Shown here: positions 43,258 to 54,780 of the stretch, one piece after another
How the letters are laid out: every line of letters begins with the position of its first letter
Numbering within the stretch: position 1 is the stretch's first letter
Assembly (NCBI GenBank): GCA_030522415.1
Contig: CM060106.1
Location: forward strand, 28,974,985 to 29,038,984
Length of the DNA: 64,000 nucleotides
From: Channallabes apus
Lineage: Eukaryota > Chordata > Actinopteri > Siluriformes > Clariidae
Direction: 5' to 3'
Made by a program: the position numbers and the translations under genes
Notes under the pieces: generated by a model
What the model was told of the DNA's origin: nothing
The model's input: the letters and a program-made list of their open reading frames with translations, nothing else
The model's database searches: none

Positions 43258-43505
43258 GTGTATACAGTGTTCTCTAATACCTGTGACCTCTTTCAACATA
43301 AAAAGTGTACAGGAATGGTTTGAGAAATGGATGTTCCAAAATTTGTTGACTTTGTATCCCCTAGATCTCAATCCAGTTGCGTATCTGTGGGATGTTCTGG
43401 ACAAACCAGGCTGAGCCATCCAGACTCCACCTTGCAAATTACAGGACGTCTTGGTGCCAGACACCACGACACACCTTCAGAGGCCATGTGGAGCCCTTGA
43501 ACTGT

Positions 43506-44133
43506 TGGTTTAATATTATGGCTGATAACTGTGTACTGTGACACAAACTTAAAGAAAACTGGCCTGTCTAGATGGAAGATCGATGCAAAATGTGAAGTTA
43601 AGGCTTTAAGCTGTTACATTCAGAGGTGATGTGCAGCTGTTTCTGAATCTCGTTCTTAGATGCAAAGATGGAGAATTAATATCTTTTGTTGCACGCCAAA
43701 CCTTTGTGCGCAATACACCGTTGTCAGTATGACTACATGAAAGAAGTTATGCAGCATTATAGTACTTTATTCTATAATCTTGCAGTCAAATGCTTTTTTA
43801 TTTCCCCTTGGTCGAAGCAGGATATGAAGCTAAGCTAGCACACTATGCATTGCCGCGGGTTCCGCCAGAACTGTGATCTTTCGGCACTGTCATTGTCCTC
43901 ACACCTCACAGAGCACACACAGATGGCCTGCTGACTGCTTGCGTATGTGTGTGTGTGTGTGTGTAAGAAGTCTGTGTGAACCTCTGCATCCTTTAGCCTT
44001 GGCTGCGGCATCCAGTCGCGTGGTATAATCAGATTAGGGAGGTGAGGAGAAAAACTGCCATTATTTCCACTTTACCAACAACAATGGCAGGTCATGCACT
44101 GGAGGAAAACAGATAGAGGAGATGGAGTGGATG

Positions 44134-44135
<2 letters not shown>
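43506..44135. other. Unassigned intronic sequence
   Basis: A short (GT)n at 43946-43964; otherwise no features recognised. Confidence 0.35.

Positions 44136-44196
<61 letters not shown>
44136..44196. repeat. (GT)n microsatellite, about 30 units
   Basis: Long uninterrupted GT tract followed by imperfect GTGTGCGC units to 44215. A complementary (CA)n lies at 44458-44485. Confidence 0.97.
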
Positions 44197-44201
<5 letters not shown>

Positions 44202-44453
44202 GCGCGTGTGCGCACGCTTATGCTTGCGGAGTCCCTCTAATCTAACTGGGCTGTGTTCCCGAGCTCAGCTGATGAAGTCCAAAACAGCAATACTGCATTA
44301 CACCACAGCAACGGTTGCCGGCTGCGTATCCGTGGCGACAGCGGAGGGCTTGTGCTGGGCACATCTGGCCTGGGTGGGCGCTGCCTGTCTCAGCATGGCA
44401 ACAGCATCACCCAGACACACAGCCTCTCATCAGGAAGCCTGTAGAAAGGAAAC

Positions 44454-44457
<4 letters not shown>

Positions 44458-44485
<28 letters not shown>
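44458..44485. repeat. (CA)n microsatellite, about 14 units
   Basis: Complementary to 44136-44196 across a 260-bp GC-richer interval. Frames that are open across both tracts are repeat artefacts. Confidence 0.95.
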
Positions 44486-44491
<6 letters not shown>

Positions 44492-44924
44492 ATTAGGTAC
44501 TCAGCAGGAAAGTGTCAAACCATACCAAGATTTTAATGCACTTGTTTTATTGAGCTATTTTTTACATTAATATTCTAAGCCTGCAGTGTCAAAAAAAATA
44601 ACATGAAATAATCTAAAACATTCTAGAGACTTCTCAGTTGGACAGGTGTATGTGTTTCAGAGTGTGTAAGGACAGGAGTGGAAATATAGTATGGAGATGC
44701 AGTAGATGTGACAGCAACTAAAATCACTTTTAAGATCAGAGACTCATTAATATTGTTCCTGATTAAAGGATTACTTCGGTGCTTTTCAACCCAGTCTCTA
44801 TGTAGTGCAGCTGTACCAGATGTTGATTACTTACTAACTTAGAATAACTTTAACACATTCTTAAATGAGAAAAAAAAAAAAAATCTGAAACTTTCTTTAA
44901 TTAAATCTCACTTGTAATGGAGTC

Positions 44925-45150
44925 TAATGGAGTCTTAGTGGCTAGCACTGTCGCCTTGCACCTCCAGAGTCCTGGTTCCATTCCCGTTTTGGGGTCTGTC
45001 TTCATGGACTTTGCATGTTCTCCCTGTGCTTGGTGGGTGCTTGGGGGATACTTCCTATGGGTACTCATGTCTTTGGACTCCCACAGTCTAAAGACATGCA
45101 GATTAGGTCAAAGTGGCATTCCCAAATTGCCACTTTTGAATGAGTGTGTA
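44925..45150 (+). repeat. Mermaid-type SINE
   Basis: 'ttagtggctagcactgtcgc' (A box), B box 'ctggttccattcccg', 'ctccctgtgcttggtgggtg', 'tctaaagacatgcagattag' and 'ttgaatgagtgtgta', then directly the unnamed repeat at 45163. Confidence 0.88.
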
Positions 45151-45162
45151 GGTTCTTCCACG

Positions 45163-45255
45163 GTTGTAAAAATGGGAATAAATACAATGGTCACCATTGG
45201 CCTCCACGGCCCCTCCACGGTTGGACTACAGAGGTTCCTAGATGGACGGATTATT
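45163..45255 (+). repeat. Unnamed repeat, longest copy
   Basis: 'ggttgtaaaaatgggaataa', 'accattggcctccacggccc' and 'ttggactacagaggttccta'. Partial copies at 33502-33555 (+) and 31686-31775 (-). Two of the three copies adjoin Mermaid SINE sequence. Confidence 0.65.
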
Positions 45256-45624
45256 TAATTGAGTGTTTATACAATAAAAAAAAATATCAGTGTAAAAAAT
45301 ATCAGTGTAATTCCATTTGTTTTAGATAGAACTACAAGCTTATGAGTTTGTGGTTAAGCGTTAATAATGTACAATAAGAGTAAGGTCGCCGTTTCGGAAG
45401 GCTCAAATTATTAGACTGTATCAAGCAAATAAAACAAGAATTAAGATTTGAAATTCTTAGAAACAATAATAAAACAATAAAACCATAGCGTTGTTTACTA
45501 GCATTTAATAGTAAGAGCATTTCCATATATAAACAGTGTAACGGGAACTCACAGCATTGGGACTAAACAGATGTGTGGCCACAAGAAAACCACTTGTTAG
45601 TAAGACTAAACAAAAAAAAAAAAA
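45256..45624. other. Unassigned AT-rich sequence
   Basis: Contains two 'aaaatatcagtgtaa'-like direct repeats near 45290-45312; no gene seen. Confidence 0.35.
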
Positions 45625-45965
45625 AAAGGAGCAAAAATGATTGGACTGGAATGACTGGAGCAATGGAAAAGGTTCTTGTGGTCTGATGAGTTCTGACTGA
45701 CCCTATTCCAGGGATGGGTGGGTGCATCAGGGTAAGGGTGGCGGGGGGGGGGCACATGGAGAGTACATGAAGCGTTGCACCCATCATGTACTGTATAGTG
45801 GCCAGTGTACAAGCCTCTGGAGGCAGTGTTCTGATCGGAGGTTGCTTCAGTTGGTCAGGTCTAGACTCTAATATGATGTCAGCTGATGACCAGAATGTAC
45901 TGAATGACCAGGGTGTCACATTGTTGGAGTTTTTCTCCCCTGATGTGCACATGTTCTAGAGCACA
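45625..45965 (+). mobile_element. Tc1-like transposase fragment
   Basis: Reads on the + strand as remnants of the family also seen in reverse at 17890-18250. 'ggttcttgtggtctgatgag' gives the FLWSDE region with the first catalytic Asp, and '..ggcagtgttctgatcggagg..' the GGSVLIGG region. Frameshifts and stops throughout; ends not found. Confidence 0.65.
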
Positions 45966-47279
45966 AATTGGGAGAAAGTGACTCTGAATGAGAATGATGA
46001 TTTCTCACATGAACTGAACAATACATTGTGTGCTGTAATCAAAGATAAAGGTGATTTAAATGAAATAGAGTGTACAGTACAACTCTCTTTTGATCTTTTT
46101 CTTTTATTATTCTTTTTTTTAAATAGGAAAGTCCATGTAGCTAGATTTTGAAGCTGAAGTTAACCAAATGTTGTTCTGATGTAGCTGAAAGACCACACCT
46201 TAAGCTTTGCCTTCAGCATCCTTTAATTTCAAGGCGTTTTTTTTTTTCTTTTTCTTTTTTGGGCTTATTTTAACTAGTAATGAAGAATTTCATCACTGCC
46301 CCCACCACCTTCTGTTGCTTTCCTGTAATTCAACACTTCTCATTCTTTCATGCTTTCTTTAGGCTATTTAATGCAAAACAGAAAGTCCACAGAGCTCCAG
46401 CTGAAATTCTCTTCGTATCATCCATTGGACGGAGTGAACATTTGGAAAAAATTCCACAAGATCTTTATGAGTATAGATTTGTTTTTGTGGTTCAAAATGG
46501 TGGATTTATGTAGTATCATCGGTTTAAACATCGTTTAGGGAATACAATGTCTGCACTTAGCGTTTCATTATAAACGAGGTTCGAGTAAACATGTTTCATT
46601 CTTTTTGTGGTACTGTGTCAGGTGCTACAGATGCAGCGGTGCGAGAAAACCTTGTAAATGCTGGAGTAACACTTTAAGCAAAATCTGATGGAATTAATCA
46701 CTGTGGCTTCTTCGGTTTTATCCGAACAGTGTTTTGTACTGATAATCATACACATATACAGTATTTCTGATTTAACCAGCCGTGTGACGCCTCTTCCTCC
46801 TGCTCTCCTAGTAAATCAGCTAGCTCTCTGCATTAGCTATCGAGTGCTCTGTGAAAGCCATTGTGTTTTTCTGGCAGCTATATACAGCAGAAAAAGGGCC
46901 TTGATTTCAGTGCATTACATGTGTCATGTTCGCGCATTTGCCTCAAATCACTATGGTTACAGCATCGCCTCTCTGTGTGTGTTAATATAAGGGTATGTCG
47001 TGTGTTCTGTTCTGTTACGTGTAAGTTTGTGTCCTGATCAGACGTCTGGGAAGAATACAGAATCGGATTGCTTAGCATATTTTCCAGGCACATTTTTATG
47101 GTAGAAGGAAACCCTTTTTGGAAACCATCACCACTTTGCTTGTTGAAATAAATCATCACAGTATGCGCTGACTGAGACATGCTTCAGTGGTTTGTTTTAA
47201 GATTCTGAACTTCAGCGCCTTGAAAATTTGGACTCAACACAAAGCGGTGGACAGTTTATACGTTTGGTAGCTAATCCGC
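45966..47279. other. Unassigned intronic sequence
   Basis: No recognised gene or element ends; T-rich tract at 46240-46258. Confidence 0.35.
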
Positions 47280-47700
47280 TGATTAACGTCCAGTATGCGT
47301 CTCGAAAATAATGGTATTGTTGGTTCAAATAAACATTTTCCAAAATATTCCCAGAATTCCATAAAACTATGGCAAAAAAACATTGACATTCTAGGAACTA
47401 AAAACCATGTTCTTAGAAAGTTTTGCTCACCTAAAGTTGTTCCCAGAAGGTTTTTCAAAACGTTGCCACAATGTTACCTGAACATTCCAGGAATGTGAAT
47501 CGAAATAGTTCCAAAATGTTGTTCCAAATGTTTCCAGAACTTTTAACAAAACTGGACAGTTTAATGTTCTAGGAACCAGAATGCCATCAAGTTCTAAGAA
47601 TGTCCTGCGAACCTAAAATTGTTAGCTGCGACATTCCCAACACATTTTTAAAACTTTCCCAGAATCTTTCTCAGACATTCGCAAAAAATAAACCGAAGCA
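47280..47700. repeat. Degenerate tandem repeat rich in GTTCC/GGAAC
   Basis: Units around 'cattctaggaactaaaaacc' (47389) and 'tgttctaggaaccagaatgc' (47563) share the order: 'ctaggaac', 'gttct(t/a)aga', 'cctaaa(g/a)ttgtt', then 'ttcccag/ttccca'. The period is about 175 bp and at least two copies are visible, both strongly diverged. Confidence 0.55.
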
Positions 47701-47714
47701 TTACCAGCATTACG

Positions 47715-47822
47715 TTTCCACTGTGTGTATGGAGTGTATGTTCTCCCCGTGCTTTCCTTTGGCTACTGCGGTTTCCTCCCACAGTTCAAATTAGGTTAAT
47801 TGTTGTTCCCAAATTGCCTGTC

Positions 47823-47858
<36 letters not shown>

Positions 47859-47880
47859 CCCGAGATGGATTGGATGGAAC
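47715..47880 (+). repeat. Mermaid-type SINE fragment with (GT)n
   Basis: 'ttctccccgtgctttccttt', 'cggtttcctcccacagttc', 'caaattgcctgtcgtgagtg', a GT tract at 47827-47855 and 'gagatggattgga'. The head is missing. Confidence 0.75.
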
Positions 47881-50352
47881 GATCTGATATGACATCTGTC
47901 ATCCATGCACACTAATTAACCTTCCCGTTCTATCAGTTCATGCGTCAGATAATGTATTCGGTCATCATCAGGTAATTTGTATTTACAGCATCGAGGTTCG
48001 TCCGGCATTGAGCATTAATTTAAATGATTTGCTCACCTACAGTATATACCGTACCTGCTAATGTTTCATATACAGTAGAAACCATTTTTAAGTTCATTAT
48101 ATGTTCAGCACAAAAAGTACAATTTGTCATTATACCGAGAAACTCGTCTGTTCTAAAGATTTTGGCATGCTGGGAATTTTAATAAAGCATCGTGACCATT
48201 AGAAAGCTCTGAGACTCCTTCCGTTAATGTTAGATAAATGTGTCCTGAAATAAATAAATGCATTTTACCGCATCAGCAGTTTTCTTTGTTCGACAACACA
48301 ATCAGTCTGGGATTATGTAAAACATGGGTTATAAAAGTCCCAGCGTATGAACTGATACTACAGGAAGGATAGAAACTACAAAGCATTAGAATGAGTGCAT
48401 TAATGCTAATATAAGTTAGCATTCAAGTTACAGCCGGAATGTCTAAATGTCTGTGCAAGTAACACTTAAGCAATATCACAAGAGCGGAAGTGCTTTGATG
48501 CGGCCTTAGGCTGAATCCCAAATAGTGTAAAATGGAAGGCTAGTGCACTATGTAGGCTGTGCAATCCACTTGTACTTGTTCAACACATCGAGTAGTGCCC
48601 TTGATCAGGGGTTAGAGAGGGATTTTGCCCAATGGAGGTTACAGAAGCGTTTGCAGGAAAAAGTGCGCGGCCCAAGTCCTCCAAGGTATGGGAGCAGTTT
48701 ACATTAAACACCTCTTATCGGGCGTTAAAATCGAGCGTTTTTCTGCCGGTCGTAGTGTCCGGTGAGCGCGGATGAAGTGCCGAGGGTTTTCTACACATAG
48801 GAGTCAGTGAGAGAGTTCACACGGGCTTTGGTGACCTGCGTTTGTCCGGCTGCGCGGTTATACAGGGTAAAAAAAAAAAAAAACGTTGCATGCAGCTTTT
48901 TCTTGCTGTTCAAATCCCAACGAACGCAAGGAAAACACTTCTAGTGCGTTTTCTTCACGTTCATTTTACACTTCGGAGGACCGGATATATCCCATCATCC
49001 TACACGCAATACAGAGGGAAATACGGGAAAAAGGGCAAAATAAACAGAGTGAACCCAGTAGCGGCTAGTTTTTTCCCTCTCCCCACGTCGCCGTATTACG
49101 AGAATGTCTAGTATAGCAAAATTGTCTAATATATTTATTTATTATGTATTTTTTTTATTGAGACAACAACAACAAAAAAAGGATAAACTACACGAGAGGA
49201 TCGAAATAATGTATAAACCGTGAAAAGGATGTAGTAGACACTTCAATTAAATATCATATCATAATCTAGAAGTCTATTATTATTCTTATTAAGTTGAATT
49301 AATTTAAGAGAATTTAAAATTGAAGTCATTCTTAACAACTGAATGTCAGTGTATTTTTATATACACTGTAAACTTGCCATCTGCAATTATTGTTAAAAAC
49401 AAAAATGTTGATTTACATAAAATAAGGTTTAAATTCCATGCAAATAAAACTAACATACAGAAACAAAATTATTTGAATACGCATTTTTCATCTTGGAATA
49501 CGTCAACGTTCTGAAAACCTGAAGACTTTTTGGGCTTTGAAATTTTGATAGCGCTACTGTGTGTTTATCCAGAGGCTTTCAGAATATGCTCAGACAGAGT
49601 GTGTGTGTGCGCGCGCAAGTGTGTGTGTGTGTGTGTGTGTGTGGAGAATGAAAGACCAGACAGCCATGTTTCACCCTCATCTATGTCTTCTAAGAGAATT
49701 ACCCAGCAGTTATATTCTCCCAGACTCTCACTCCATAGACAGCTTGTTGTTTTGGTTGTTACTGTTGGTTTGTTTTTTAGCCGCCCACCATTTTCATTAA
49801 TGTAGTTTTTGCTGATTGTGTCGTATTTAGCATGGTAATGAGGTCGAGTCGGTTTCCGTGTTTCGGCTAGCTTGTTATTGGCTGTGTGTAATTTCCTTAT
49901 CCAGGAGTGGGTCAGGGTAATTCAGCATAATGAGAAGTTGTTAGATGATGTAGGTCAGGCTTGCAATTATCACCTGTCATAATGCTGCTAGATTGTATTT
50001 ATATTGCATGTTATTTTGCTCTTGGTATATTAAAAAACTTGCCGGGGCGTTCAGTAGCGATATGACGTGCAGCAACCTTCTTCATATCGAATTTTAATAT
50101 ATGATTATTATTATTATACAGACTAACTACAACGAGACAATTCAAATGGTCTGGATGCCCAAAAAACTTTCACAGACATCTGCTTTGAGACGCTGAGTAA
50201 ATAAGCGAAAGCCGGTCATGTTGCCCTTCGACTGAGGGTCACACCAGATGAGGGGGTTCAGGGATTAGTGCCCTGACTTGAACAGATGGCTGTCTGACTA
50301 TGAAGGCAGTCAAGCCTACCAGTACATGACCATACTCCTGATATCTTGGACT

Positions 50353-50357
<5 letters not shown>
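47881..50357. other. Unassigned intronic sequence
   Basis: No recognised gene. (GT)n at 49617-49642. 48600-48800 is CpG-richer but shows no exon I can identify. Confidence 0.35.

Positions 50358-50402
<45 letters not shown>
50358..50402. repeat. (AC)n microsatellite, about 22 units
   Basis: Uninterrupted AC tract after 'catatat'. Confidence 0.97.
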
Positions 50403-50404
<2 letters not shown>

Positions 50405-51009
50405 GACCCTAACCCACACCTGTTTCTACACTTCCACATGCATTCATGCATGCACTCCGATGTATTTGCACATAAATTGAGTGATAAATCATGTTCTGTG
50501 CGAAGCTGTAGTCAACGAGTAAAGGCGCTTGAGTGTACTGTAAACCGGCGTTTCCGCTGTTGGTCCCGCTGAGCGGCGTGCACATGGAGACATGCAGCAG
50601 ACGCTACGGATCAGTCGGGGTCACCATGCCAGCGGCTCGGGGCCAGAAACATTCAAGGGCGCAGGGCTGCATGATGCACGCAGCAGGAAGAGAAGCTCCG
50701 ATAGTACATACTGTACAATACAGCCTCCAGCAGCGTACCGCGGGATTACCGCGGCGCCGTATTGCCCTACAACAGCTGACCGTAGAATTAATTTTACGCC
50801 CTAAACATCTACTAATTACAAATATCAACTGGTTTCACCCCCTACAGCATTAGAAACATTTTGCATACGTAACTTATAATGGGTTTTTGCATGCAGTATG
50901 TACTCATTGTACGGCGTGAAAAAAAAAAACCTTCTGTATAGATGATTATATACTGTAGAGAAATAATAAATGCTATTTCCTCTCGTGCATTCTCTATAGT
51001 GCACAAGGG
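50403..51009. other. Unassigned intronic sequence
   Basis: 50560-50790 is GC-richer with several open frames on both strands, none resembling a known protein and none framed by clear splice sites. Confidence 0.35.
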
Positions 51010-51225
51010 AACTTTGGGCAAAAGGGGGTACACTCTGAACAGGGTGCCAATCCATCACAAGGCACAAGCATGCACACACTAAGGGCAATTTGGAAGTTTT
51101 GGGCTGTGGAAGGGAACTGCAGTAACCGGAGGAACCCTGTCACGTACGGGGAGAACACGCACATACATACAGTAGCATGAATCGAACCCTCGACCATGGA
51201 GGTGCAAGGCCACAGTGCTAACCAT
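51010..51225 (-). repeat. Mermaid-type SINE
   Basis: Reverse copy: 'ggtgccaatccatcacaagg', 'aagggcaatttgg', 'acggggagaacacgcacat', B box 'gaatcgaaccctcg' and head 'ggtgcaaggccacagtgcta'. Confidence 0.85.
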
Positions 51226-51731
51226 AGTTCTTCATATAATAATTTCTGCTTATATATGTTACTAAGAAACCACAAAATGCAACATCTTCAAGACCTTGCT
51301 GTGATGTGATTGATATAATACGTACTGACACCTGGTACTGTAAATATACATTTAAAAGATTCAACCACGAGACATTTTTTCTTCTTCTTATTAGTCTTAA
51401 GTTCCTGTGAATTAACTGTTACTATAGAAACAATAACTATTCCTGTTAATGTAGAAGATGACTGCTTTCAGAAACGATGAAGACTGAGAACTCCTGTAAC
51501 GCTCTGCAGGAATGTACATCAACACAAGTCGCTAGTGAGTCAGTAATGCTGGTCATCCTTTCCAGTTTACGTCTTAGTGGCAGCAAATCCATGAGCAAAT
51601 CTAGCTGGAAATCAGTTTGCTTGTCTCTTTACCGAGCTCCAGTACATTATGGGAAAATTCGGTTTTAATAGACACACTTAAATACAGGTAGCTAATGTAT
51701 TTATCTATTTGTACTGGCAATATATTTATTC
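51226..51731. other. Unassigned intronic sequence
   Basis: No gene or element ends recognised. Confidence 0.35.
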
Positions 51732-52310
51732 TAGGGCTGTCGAAATTAACACGTTAACTCATGTAAATAAACTAAAATTATTAACGCATTATTGTTTTTT
51801 TTTTTTTTTTTTTTCCCCGCAAACTATTCCACATTTGACCCAAATGGCTTCCCATAATTGCAGCGCAGTTACTCAGCTGTGTGTTATACAGTAATGGCAC
51901 GTTTAACACGGATAATAAGATGACTAAGGAAACTTCAACAGGTGTGCTGAACGACAAGTTTCGTTATGAAAAGCTTCTAGATGGAGGTTTGGATAAAACC
52001 AAACGAAATTTGTGTGCTTGAGCTATCTTCAAGGGAAACTATTTTTACAAGAATACATTAGACATAAGATGCGGGAGTGGTGGCTCAGGTGGATAAGGCT
52101 CTAGGTTGTTGATTTTCAGATCTGAGGATCCGGGTTCGAGCCACACCCTATACTACCCAGCCAGTGCATGCAGTGCCGGTCCCGATTGAGAGATTTTAAT
52201 TTAACATTAGTTAAATGTCAGTGTTTGAGATATTATAAAACTGCATAATCTGTTTCACAGACTATGACTGTGATTAACTAGATAAAAAATGTTAAATCGA
52301 TAGACAGCAC
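51732..52310 (+). mobile_element. hAT element remnant with BED-finger coding trace
   Basis: The left end 'tagggctgtcgaaattaaca' and right end 'ttaaatcgatagacagcac' are inverted copies with mismatches. Inside, about 51915-52020 (+) reads 'DKFRYEKLLDGGLDKTKRNL', as in the N-terminal BED zinc-finger part of hAT transposases, then breaks off. No matching 8-bp duplication is visible. A SINE piece (52074-52195) is inserted. Confidence 0.65.
52074..52195 (+). repeat. SINE head nested in the hAT remnant
   Basis: A box 'gtggctcaggtggataaggc', B box 'ccgggttcgagccac'. The body ends after 'gtgccggtcccgattgaga'. Confidence 0.7.
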
Positions 52311-52549
52311 CGATATGTTCCTCCAAGAGAGAGACGAACAGATTTGGCTAATATTTAATGGGTCATGGGTCTTTTGAAAAACAAATAAGACTGGTTTGAT
52401 TGACATGGTTAAATTATGCTTTTGTATTTAATTTGAACTATTAATCCAATTACTAGTGGAATATTGGGGTCAATGTAAACACATGTCCAAGTGCGACACT
52501 TATAATGCAAAACAAGTAAATACAAGAGACAAGTAAATAAGTTAATAAC

Positions 52550-53230
52550 TGTGCTTGCAAGGTAGAACATTTTCTCATTACGCCAGAGCTACAGTATGAT
52601 CAGACTGCTTGGCCTCCCAGGAACTCCTTTAATGGCCTCAACATGTGCAAATGGCTGGGACCGAGGTCGGGACTGTACGGAGGATGTGGCAATAACTCCC
52701 AGGTTCCTGTAATTGGCATCTGCTGCGGTGGGCAGTACGAGGTTGTGCATTGTCCCGCACAATCAGAATGCCTTTGCTGATCAAACTGCCTGTATTTTCA
52801 TTACAGGAATGGCGAATAAAGGAGTTCCTGGGAGGCTAGCTGATCTCAGATGTGAAGTAGGCAGTACTGATAAAATTGGGATATGGTTGTCTAAACAGCT
52901 TTACTTTCATGACTGAGGATTTCCTGCATAACAGACATGACTGACTTTCCTTTAATGAAAACCATTAACCTCCACTGATTCGAAGCAGCAGCAGCAGCAT
53001 CAGGCTTCAAGCTCGTAATCTCTTCAGGATCTTCTAGACAACTAGACTCACCACAGGAGCCTCCAGTCTTTAACAAAGTCCAGTCTGCTGTTGTTAGAAA
53101 AGCCAGAGCTGTAATTCGGCTCAGGTTATACAAGGGGTGTTCAAGTCAAACCGGGACCTTCGATTGCACAGTATAACAGACCAGTTAGGAGGCTTAAAAC
53201 TACACTAATGCACTTATCCCAGACAGAGGA
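52550..53230 (-). mobile_element. mariner (DD34D-type) remnants
   Basis: On the - strand 52575-52700 reads 'PHPPYSPDLGPSHLHM' followed by 'PLKEFL', the mariner C-terminal catalytic motif. 53134-53230 carries a terminus-like 'ggggtgttcaagtcaaacc'. A repeated 'gaggatttcctgcataacag' occurs at 52915 and 53226. The order of pieces suggests rearrangement or two copies. Confidence 0.65.
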
Positions 53231-54531
53231 TTTCCTGCATAACAGACATGATGCCACCACTACTATTAAAGACCACCAGAGTTGATAAATCCATAGAGCC
53301 TTACTATGATCTGCTTTTATTGCTCAGCTCAGATATCCGTCTGGCCCTTTGTGCATGTGCACGTCTTCTCCAATTCATTCATCTCAATCATATGTAAGTC
53401 ATCTCTATTCATATTTGAGTCATATATACAGTATAAATGAGGCTGAATATTATTTTATATTTGAACAGCAGTTAAAACCTCATTAATGGACTATTCAGTA
53501 ACCGTGTCTGCATAAATTATTACACGGGGTTGTCTTCCTTTGTCTGCCAATAGCGTTATGCACATTCTGGAACTAGTTCAACTGATTTGGAGTGAAATTA
53601 TTACCTCTCTTGTGTTGTTTGTGCATCTCTGCCTTTCTCTCTCACTCATACATCCCCCCCCCCCCCCACCTCCACCCCCATCCGGGGTGCAGATCATGTG
53701 GCTGTCGCTTCATAATTGGCCGTGTTTCAGCCATAATCGAATGCTAATGGAGACCGGGTAACAATTACAGATTACGTCATCGCCATTTGCCTCCAGGTTT
53801 GGATGTCATCCCACATTTCACAAGACCCGGATAAATGGCATAAAAAAACAAAAATCCTCTATCTCTGTCTTTTTCCGACTCCCCCCACTCTCGCTCCATC
53901 TCTCCCACCTCTCTTTTGTGTGTTTGGCTAGAGACCGTGGCTGCATGTGACTCACAGTTGAGGAGGACTGTATTTTTAGCATCGATTCTCCTCACCATGC
54001 TGCTTCCTTTAGAGAGAAAAAATAAATAAATGTATAAAACGCGTTCCATTACGGGACATCGTTTGATTACGGATAACTTGGCGCTAAAGCATTACGTCGT
54101 AAAATTCATAACAGACGACGACGATGAGACAGTGACTAGTTCAGGAGCAGACTTTTATTGTCAAAAAATAAAAATACAGTCAAGATCTTTTAACTTTTAT
54201 TTTCCTTCACTGTGATCTCCATAAATGACCGAAAGACTTTTTTCTCTTTCAGCTTTCCCTGTATTGTCCTTTTAAACTCGGTTTCGGATTTAAGCAGATT
54301 AACCGAGGCGCTGATTGCCGTGTGTGCTTCTGCCTCCCTTCCCCCATCGCTCTTTGTCCTGCCATGCATGCAGCTCCCGGAACAGTGTAAAAGATGCAAA
54401 ATAGGGATATTTATGAAGAAATGGTCCAGATTTTAATCACAGACGTGCAACTAGACGCTGCGGCGAATGGAATTCAGTCAAAATTGGGTCAAATCTGTAG
54501 AGTGAGCTTTATTGTACATCATTAAAAAAAA
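53231..54531. other. Intronic sequence with a candidate conserved segment
   Basis: A poly(C) tract at 53654-53668. 53690-53830 is repeat-free, with 'ttcataattggccgtgtttc' and 'ggtaacaattacagattacg', and looks like a possible conserved regulatory element. No exon recognised. Confidence 0.35.
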
Positions 54532-54780
54532 ATGGCTAGCACTGTCGCCTTGCACCTCCAGGTTCCGGGTTCAATTCCCAGGGATGTGTTCATGGAGTTT
54601 CCATGTTTTGCCCCGTGCTTGGTGGGTTTCCTTCGGGGACTCCGGTTTCCTCCCACAGTCAAAAGACATTGACATCCCAGGGTGTATCCCGCCCCATAAT
54701 CCAAGTCTCCTGGGGTACGCCCCCTACCCCCGACCCTGTATACAGGATAAAGTGATATAGAAGATGAGTGAGTGAGTGAA
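54532..54780 (+). repeat. Mermaid-type SINE
   Basis: 'atggctagcactgtcgcctt' (A box), B box 'ccgggttcaattccc', 'ccgtgcttggtgggtttcct', 'ggtttcctcccacagtc' and the end 'tatagaagatgagtgagtga'. A stretch of the middle is deleted. Confidence 0.9.

Larger units (their letters stand above)
41745..43505 (+). mobile_element. Old Tc1-like transposon broken up by later insertions
   Basis: The sequence before and after the SINE at 41285 and up to 43505 follows one Tc1-like family, recognised from memory: 'agtcgatgtgttggaagcag', 'catggtcatgggaacccaag', 'gatgctctggaaaatgttct' and 'gtatctgtgggatgttctgg'. A Mermaid fragment (about 42035-42125) and an inverted-repeat element (42376-43257) interrupt it. The part at about 41085-41270 before the SINE may belong to its 5' end. 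Confidence 0.75.
41850..43505 (+). pseudogene. Tc1-like transposase fossil (same family as 17776 and 40725)
   Basis: Fragments in order: the N-terminal region (41850-42030), the middle around 'GNRCTMGKRKACGCSLMLWKMF' (about 42240-42310) leading to 'GSCHSSECYFTPKYCHRP', and after the 0.9-kb insertion 'PLDLNPVAYLWDVLDKPG' (about 43350-43414). The last is the usual SPDLNPIEHLWDVLDK motif with Glu replaced, and it is followed by a stop. Multiple shifts and stops; non-functional. Confidence 0.75.

Noticed and set aside
44122..44496. 124-codon frame over GT and CA tracts
   Set aside because: Repeat artefact; the unique middle resembles no protein and lacks splice context.
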